NCBI GenBank assembly: GCA_947174335.1
Contig: CAMWIM010000016.1
Span: 1-37,107, forward strand
Length of the DNA: 37,107 nucleotides
Source of the DNA: an uncultured Porphyromonadaceae bacterium
GTDB taxonomy: Bacteria > Bacteroidota > Bacteroidia > Bacteroidales > Muribaculaceae
Direction: 5' to 3'
The notes under the pieces were generated by a model. The model made no database searches. It was not told the DNA's origin and was given only the letters and a program-made list of their open reading frames with translations. This document shows positions 32,330-37,107 of the stretch, piece after piece; position 1 is the first letter of the stretch, and every line of letters starts with the position of its first letter. Both the position numbers and the translations under genes were made by a program.

Positions 32330-35185
32330 TTAAAGTTGACGGTTAACTTCGACTTCTTCAAAGCCTTCGATGATATCGCCTACCTTAAGGTCGTTGTATC
32401 CGGCAATCGAGAGACCGCAGTCATAGCCTGAAAGAACTTCTTTGACGTCGTCTTTGAAGCGTTTGAGCGAGCCGAGGTCGCCGGTGTAGCGAACGATACC
32501 TTCACGAATCAAGCGCACTTTGCAGCCGCGTTTGATTTTGCCTTCACGGACAATCGCTCCGGCAATGGTACCAACTTTAGAAATATGGTAGGTTTCGAGG
32601 ACTTCGGCTGAACCGATAACTTCTTCTTTGATTTCAGGAGCAAGCATACCCGACATTGCATCTTTGACTTCTTCAATCGCCTGATAGATGACAGAGTAGA
32701 GTCGGATTTCGACGCCTTCGCGCTCGGCTTCACGGCGGGCAGCCTGTGAGGGACGCACTTGGAAGCCGATGATGATTGCATCAGAGGCGGCAGCGAGCGT
32801 AACATCGCTTTCTGAGATTTCGCCGACAGCTTTGTGAAGGACGTTGACCTGGATTTCTTCGGTCGAAAGCTTGATGAGTGAATCGGACAATGCTTCGATA
32901 GAACCGTCAACGTCACCTTTAACGATGATGTTAAGCTCTTTGAAGTTGCCGATTGCACGACGGCGACCGATATCTTCGAGGGTGAGCATTTTCTTGGTGC
33001 GGAGACCGAGTTCGCGCTGGAGTTGTTCGCGTTTGGTAGCGATTTCGCGGGCTTCTTGTTCGGTGTCCATTACGTTGAATGTGTCACCTGCGGTCGGGGC
33101 ACCGTTAAGACCGAGAATCAATGCGGGTTCGGCAGGTCCGGCTTCTTTTATGCGCTGGTTACGTTCGTTGAACATCGCACGAATCTTACCGTAGTGAGTT
33201 CCGGCGAGGATAGTGTCACCAACTTTGAGTGTACCGTTTTGAACGAGGACCGTGGCGATGTATCCACGGCCTTTATCAAGACTTGACTCGATGATTGAAC
33301 CGGTTGCGTTGCGGTTGGGGTTAGCCTTAAGGTCGAGCATTTCGGCTTCAAGGAGAACTTTCTCCATAAGCTCGTCAACACCGATACCTTTTTTGGCAGA
33401 GATGTCTTGAGACTGATATTTACCACCCCATTCCTCGACAAGGTAGTTCATCGCTGAAAGTTCTTCCTTGATTTTGTCGGGGTTGGCGTGGGGTTTATCA
33501 ATTTTGTTGATTGCAAAGACGATGGGTACACCGGCTGCCGAAGCGTGGTTGATAGCTTCGACGGTCTGAGGCATTACGTTGTCGTCGGCTGCAACAATGA
33601 TGATACACAAGTCGGTTACTTTGGCACCACGGGCACGCATGGCGGTGAAGGCTTCGTGACCGGGAGTGTCGAGGAATGTAATGTGACGACCGTCGGCGAG
33701 TTTAACGTTATAGGCACCGATGTGCTGGGTTATACCACCGGCTTCACCGGCGATTACATTGGCATTACGGATGTAGTCGAGGAGTGAAGTTTTACCGTGG
33801 TCAACGTGTCCCATGACAGTTACAATCGGCGGGCGCGGAACGAGATCTTCTTCAGAGTCTTCTTCGTTCTGGATAGCTTCGCTAACTTCGGCTGAAACAT
33901 ATTCGGTTTCAAATCCGAATTCTTCGGCAACGATGTTAATTGTTTCAGCATCAAGTCGTTGGTTGATAGAAACCATAACGCCGATGTTCATACATGTGGC
34001 GATAACCTGATTGATGGGAACGTCCATCATTGAGGCAAGGTCATTGGCGGTTACGAACTCGGTGAGCTTGAGGATTTTGCTTTCAGCTGCTTCTTGTTCG
34101 GCAACCTCACGCTCGCGGTTGGCGTTCATTTCACGTTTTTCCTTACGCCATTTCACACCTTTTTTCAGACCTTTGTCTTTGGCGGTCAAGCGGGCGAGTG
34201 TTTCTTTAACCTGACGCTGTACGTCTTCTTCGTTAACTTCGGTGTGGACGGGGCGTTTTGACTGGCCTTTTGATTTTTCGTTGCGGCGTTCGTCACGACG
34301 TTTTCCACCACCGTTGTTGTTATTTTGATTACCGCCGTTGTTTTGGTTGCGACCACCTTTGTTTTTGTCGTCGTTTTGAGCGGCGGTTTTTTCGATGTCA
34401 ACTTTTTCTTTTCCGCCGATGCGTTTGCGTTTTTTACGGTCGCCTGAGCCTTGACCGTCACCTGATTTGGCGTTACGTTCGTTACGACGTTCTTCTTTTG
34501 TTTTCTTTTTTGGGCGGGTTGACTGGTTGAGAGAATCAAGGTCGATTTTGCCGACAATATTTAATGTCGGACCGGCTTGTGCCTCTGATTTGAGAGTGAA
34601 GATTTCTTCAGTTTCTTTTTTAGGCTCAGCCTTGACTTCGGGCTTGCTTTCATGAGCAGGCTGAGGCTTTGTCTCGGGCTTTTTATCGGCGGGTTTAGGC
34701 TCGGGCTTGGGCTGAGGTTTTGGTTCGGGCTTTTTCTCAACAACGGGCTCGGGCTTGGGCTCGGGCTTCTTTTTAGGAGCCTGAGCAGGAGCCGGTTTAG
34801 GTTGAGGTTTAGGCTCGGGTTTAGGTTGAGGTTTAGGTTCGGGCTTTTTGGCAACAGGATTTCCTTTTTTGTCAAGATCGATGTGACCGACAATTTTGGG
34901 CGAGTTTATCGGTTCGACAGAGGGTTTGATTTCGACAGGCTCGGGTGCCGGCTGAGGTTTAGACTCATTTTTTTTGGTCTGACGTTCAGAAGCGACCTGA
35001 GCCGCAGTTTCTTTAATAGCTTGGTCGGTCTTGAATTTTTTTCGAAGGATATCGACGACGCTTTCCTCAATGCGGGCATTGGGGTTATCGTCGACAGATA
35101 TATTTTGTGTATGCAAAAAGTCGATAACGGTTGACATTGCCACGTTAAGTTCTTTTGCTACTTTGCTAATTTTAGTTTTCGTCAT
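32330..35185 (-). CDS. infB: Translation initiation factor IF-2
   Basis: GTPase that places initiator fMet-tRNA on the 30S subunit and promotes subunit joining. Of its 951 residues, the N-terminal 50 hold the IF2_N motif ([20 protein letters not shown]). Residues about 60-330 are low-complexity, first Pro/Lys/Glu/Gln ([11 protein letters not shown] repeats), then a basic Arg/Lys/Asn-rich stretch. A second IF2_N-like helix set lies near 375-440. The G domain has GHVDHGKT (about 459-466), DTPGHEAF and NKID, followed by domains II-IV. It lies 60 bases after nusA in the classical rimP-nusA-infB order. Confidence 0.98.
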   Translation of the reverse strand: MTKTKISKVAKELNVAMSTVIDFLHTQNISVDDNPNARIEESVVDILRKKFKTDQAIKETAAQVASERQTKKNESKPQPAPEPVEIKPSVEPINSPKIVGHIDLDKKGNPVAKKPEPKPQPKPEPKPQPKPAPAQAPKKKPEPKPEPVVEKKPEPKPQPKPEPKPADKKPETKPQPAHESKPEVKAEPKKETEEIFTLKSEAQAGPTLNIVGKIDLDSLNQSTRPKKKTKEERRNERNAKSGDGQGSGDRKKRKRIGGKEKVDIEKTAAQNDDKNKGGRNQNNGGNQNNNNGGGKRRDERRNEKSKGQSKRPVHTEVNEEDVQRQVKETLARLTAKDKGLKKGVKWRKEKREMNANREREVAEQEAAESKILKLTEFVTANDLASMMDVPINQVIATCMNIGVMVSINQRLDAETINIVAEEFGFETEYVSAEVSEAIQNEEDSEEDLVPRPPIVTVMGHVDHGKTSLLDYIRNANVIAGEAGGITQHIGAYNVKLADGRHITFLDTPGHEAFTAMRARGAKVTDLCIIIVAADDNVMPQTVEAINHASAAGVPIVFAINKIDKPHANPDKIKEELSAMNYLVEEWGGKYQSQDISAKKGIGVDELMEKVLLEAEMLDLKANPNRNATGSIIESSLDKGRGYIATVLVQNGTLKVGDTILAGTHYGKIRAMFNERNQRIKEAGPAEPALILGLNGAPTAGDTFNVMDTEQEAREIATKREQLQRELGLRTKKMLTLEDIGRRRAIGNFKELNIIVKGDVDGSIEALSDSLIKLSTEEIQVNVLHKAVGEISESDVTLAAASDAIIIGFQVRPSQAARREAEREGVEIRLYSVIYQAIEEVKDAMSGMLAPEIKEEVIGSAEVLETYHISKVGTIAGAIVREGKIKRGCKVRLIREGIVRYTGDLGSLKRFKDDVKEVLSGYDCGLSIAGYNDLKVGDIIEGFEEVEVNRQL

Positions 35186-35245
35186 GTATCTGTGTTGCGT
35201 AAAGTCTTTTGATTGTCGTAAAAAAGAGGTAGTATGCCGATGGCG

Positions 35246-36505
35246 TTAATCTTCAAATTCGGCTTTGAGGATAGAGAGAACAGAATCAACGGTTTCTTCT
35301 TCGAGGTCGGCTTTCTCGATGAGCTGTTCGCGAGAAGAAGCGAGCACTTCTTTAGCGGTAACAAAGCCGGCATCTTTAAGGGCTGAGATAACCCATTCTT
35401 CGATTTCGTCCTTGAACTCGTCGAGGTAGATATCGTCTTCTTCAAACTGGTCTTCGGCATCGCGGTAAACGTCGATAACGTATCCGGTCAACATTGAAGC
35501 GAGTTTGATGTTCAAGCCGCCTTTACCGATAGCGAGAGAAACTTCTTCGGGACGAAGGAATACTTCGGCTTTCTTGGTTTCTTCATCGATGCGGATTGAA
35601 GAAATTTTAGCGGGTGAAAGGGCACGCTGAATGAAGAGCGAGGGGTTTGCGGTATAGTTGATTACATCGATGTTTTCGTTGTGGAGTTCGCGAACGATTC
35701 CGTGGATGCGCGAACCTTTGACACCGACACAGGCACCAACAGGGTCGATGCGGTCGTCATAACTTTCAACGGCGATTTTGGCGCGTTCGCCCGGGATGCG
35801 GGCAACGGCGCGGATGTTGATGAGTCCGTCGTGGATTTCGGGAACTTCGAGTTCAAACAAACGGCGAAGGAATGCTTCGTTTGTACGCGAAACGGTGATT
35901 TTGGGATTGTTGTTTTTATTGTCAACATTGGCGATTACCGCACGAACGGTTTCGCCTTTGCGGAAGAAGTCGCCGGGGATTGATTCGCTTTTTGGAAGAA
36001 GAAGTTCGTTTTTCTCATCGTCAAGCAGGAGTGTTTCTTTTGACCAAGTTTGGTAAACTTCACCTGAAACGAGTTCGCCTTCAAGGTCTTTGAATTTGGC
36101 GTAGATGGCTTCTTTCTGAAGGTCAAGAATCTTGGACTGGAGAGTTTGACGAAGGTTTAGGATGGCACGGCGACCAAAGTTTGCAAAGATTATTTCTTTG
36201 GTGTGGTCTTCGCCGATTTCAACTTCGGGGTCGTTGTCGGCGCGTGCGTCGGTAAGGCTTATCTGCTGGTTGGGGTCTTCGACCTGACCGTCGGGAACAA
36301 CAGTGAGGTTTTGGAAAATCTGAACGTCACCTTTGTCGGGGTTCATGATTACGTCGAAGTTTTGATCGGTGCCAAACATTTTGGCAAGTACGTTGCGGAA
36401 TGATTCTTCAAGCACGCTGATCATTGTAGCTTTGTCGATATTTTTTAATTCTTTGAACTCGGCAAAGCGTTCTACCATGTTAGGAGCTTCCTCTTTTTTA
36501 GCCAT
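35246..36505 (-). CDS. nusA: Transcription termination/antitermination protein NusA
   Basis: RNA-polymerase-associated factor controlling pausing, termination and antitermination. The 419 residues comprise the N-terminal polymerase-binding domain (to about 130, starting MAKKEEAPNMVERFAEFKELKN), an S1 domain (LVSGEVYQTWSKETLLLDD), and two KH domains with the family motifs RIPGERAKIAVESYD and DPVGACVGVKGSRIHGIVREL, then SLAIGKGGLNIKLAS. A short acidic C-terminal helical tail follows (about 355-419), as usual for Bacteroidota, without the duplicated AR repeats of E. coli. It begins 35 bases after rimP. Confidence 0.97.
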   Translation of the reverse strand: MAKKEEAPNMVERFAEFKELKNIDKATMISVLEESFRNVLAKMFGTDQNFDVIMNPDKGDVQIFQNLTVVPDGQVEDPNQQISLTDARADNDPEVEIGEDHTKEIIFANFGRRAILNLRQTLQSKILDLQKEAIYAKFKDLEGELVSGEVYQTWSKETLLLDDEKNELLLPKSESIPGDFFRKGETVRAVIANVDNKNNNPKITVSRTNEAFLRRLFELEVPEIHDGLINIRAVARIPGERAKIAVESYDDRIDPVGACVGVKGSRIHGIVRELHNENIDVINYTANPSLFIQRALSPAKISSIRIDEETKKAEVFLRPEEVSLAIGKGGLNIKLASMLTGYVIDVYRDAEDQFEEDDIYLDEFKDEIEEWVISALKDAGFVTAKEVLASSREQLIEKADLEEETVDSVLSILKAEFED

Positions 36506-36540
36506 TTTATATTAGGGATTATATTTTAAATTCGGTGTTA

Positions 36541-37008
36541 TTATTTAAATTTGATGAGATATTTGACGGTCTTAGCCTGATCGAATGTCAAGGTTTCGGG
36601 AACGGCGGTCATTACCGGACGTTTTTGCCCCGGCTCCTTGATTTTCTTGAGAACTTCGACGGTGAAATCGTTGTCGGTTACGCTGACAAGCTTGCCGTCA
36701 AATTTGCGACCGTCGCGGGTGACAACTTCAACGTCGTTGCCTATGTTTTTTTCATATTGGGCTTTGACTTTGAAGGGCGAAGTCAAACCTGCAGATCCGA
36801 CTTCGAGTTCGTAGTCCTCGGCGTCGCGGTCAAATTCAGCTTCAATTTTGCGGGTAATGTCGGCGCAGGTGTCAATGTCGAGACCGTTTTTAGAGTCGAT
36901 TTCGACAACGATGTTGTTGTCGGGTGACACTTTCAAGTCAACAAGGAATATGTCGGTGCCTTCAATTGCTTTTTCAACGGTCAGGCGAAGTTTGTCTTTA
37001 TCAATCAT
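36541..37008 (-). CDS. rimP: Ribosome maturation factor RimP
   Basis: Assists maturation of the 30S subunit. I start it at the ATG at 37006-37008 (155 residues, MIDKDKLRLTVEKAIEG); the open frame continues upstream to the window edge only by reading through the leader and its hairpins. Recognisable blocks are FLVDLKVSPDNNIVVEIDS (N-terminal alpha/beta domain), DIDTCADITRKIEAEFDRD, YELEVGSAGLTSPFK and the C-terminal SH3-like part around VEVVTRDGRKFDGKL. It is the first gene of the rimP-nusA-infB operon. Confidence 0.95.
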   Translation of the reverse strand: MIDKDKLRLTVEKAIEGTDIFLVDLKVSPDNNIVVEIDSKNGLDIDTCADITRKIEAEFDRDAEDYELEVGSAGLTSPFKVKAQYEKNIGNDVEVVTRDGRKFDGKLVSVTDNDFTVEVLKKIKEPGQKRPVMTAVPETLTFDQAKTVKYLIKFK

Positions 37009-37028
37009 TTTTGTAAAGCTTTTGGAAT

Positions 37029-37082
37029 GGGGCAAGCCCCGAGATGTACTACAACAAAATGGAGGAAGCCACAGCCTCCTCC
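37029..37082 (-). promoter_or_regulatory. Two hairpins in the rimP leader
   Basis: In transcript order, a 9-bp stem GGAGGA-G-GC / GC-U-UCCUCC with a UGUG loop (37061-37082) is followed by GGGGC / GCCCC with a very short loop (37029-37040). They lie between the -7 element at 37094 and the ATG at 37008. They could be a regulatory leader or a dispersed palindromic element. Confidence 0.55.
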
Positions 37083-37093
37083 AAGTTTGCAAT

Positions 37094-37102
37094 GCAAAGA
37101 TA
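37094..37102 (-). promoter_or_regulatory. -7 element for the rimP-nusA-infB operon
   Basis: Minus-strand TATCTTTGC matches TAnnTTTG, 85 bases before the rimP ATG. The -33 box would lie outside the window. Confidence 0.65.
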
Positions 37103-37107
37103 GTCAT

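Noticed and set aside
34650-34860. Regular DNA repeats resembling a CRISPR or satellite array
   Set aside because: They are in frame with infB and encode its Pro/Lys/Glu/Gln linker; there are no unique spacers of constant length.
32844-36403. Many plus-strand open frames opposite infB and nusA
   Set aside because: Their residue composition is a mirror of the conserved genes, with no independent motifs.
37009-37107. Longer N-terminus for rimP reaching the window edge
   Set aside because: It translates the promoter element and the leader hairpins; RimP homologues begin near MIDKDKL.

Overview
The window reads as chromosomal DNA from a Bacteroidota, most likely a gut member of the order Bacteroidales. 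The reasons are the repeated Bacteroidales-type promoter element (TAnnTTTG, in front of ten transcription units, several with a TTG box 19-21 bases upstream), the near absence of Shine-Dalgarno sequences, and typical families: secreted C69 dipeptidases, a DPP-IV-type peptidase, a rubredoxin-first rubrerythrin, a lipoprotein pullulanase and PepSY-like lipoproteins. Assignment below order level is not possible from reading alone. I saw no rRNA, tRNA, CRISPR array, integrase or intact insertion sequence.

Layout. 1-1367: 5' part of an ABC-F translation ATPase, cut by the window edge. 1546-4866: tandem pair of secreted C69 dipeptidases. 4932-5801: RhuM-type DNA-binding domain fused to a phospholipase-D-like domain. 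6021-7238: a small unknown protein, a 30-bp perfect palindrome, a short AT-rich repeat and a PepSY-like lipoprotein. 17318 down to 7192: one long leftward operon of a receiver/ATP-grasp protein related to PEP synthase, a coiled-coil protein, DPP-IV, a membrane protein, miaA and a secreted protein. 17424-17820: a RAYT transposase relic bounded by REP-like palindromes. 17964-20630: rubrerythrin and pullulanase. 20726-26863: nadC, lysA, lysC, pncB and gdhA, covering NAD salvage and synthesis, aspartate-family amino acids and ammonia assimilation. 27078-27950: predicted outer-membrane protein. 27982-30289: an AT-rich two-gene accessory unit. 30639-37008: rimP-nusA-infB-folK followed by an iron-type alcohol dehydrogenase.

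The most unusual object is the gene at 29003-30289. Its protein is four tandem copies of the sigma-70 region 1.2-2.4 module, resembling the Bacteroidales housekeeping sigma factor, with no region 3 or 4. It lies 37 bases upstream of a gene with a PD-(D/E)xK-like nuclease signature. The pair is AT-rich, has no recognisable TAnnTTTG element in its 349-base upstream region, and sits between ordinary metabolic genes. I propose it as a candidate undescribed system: a poly-sigma-2 RNA-polymerase-clamp or -10-DNA binding protein with a nuclease-like partner, possibly in defence. The repeat architecture is seen directly; the function is inference.

Secondary points of interest are the receiver/ATP-grasp protein without a phosphotransfer histidine domain, the RAYT relic whose reading frame ends in its own palindromes, the RhuM-PLD fusion, and paired hairpins in the rimP leader.
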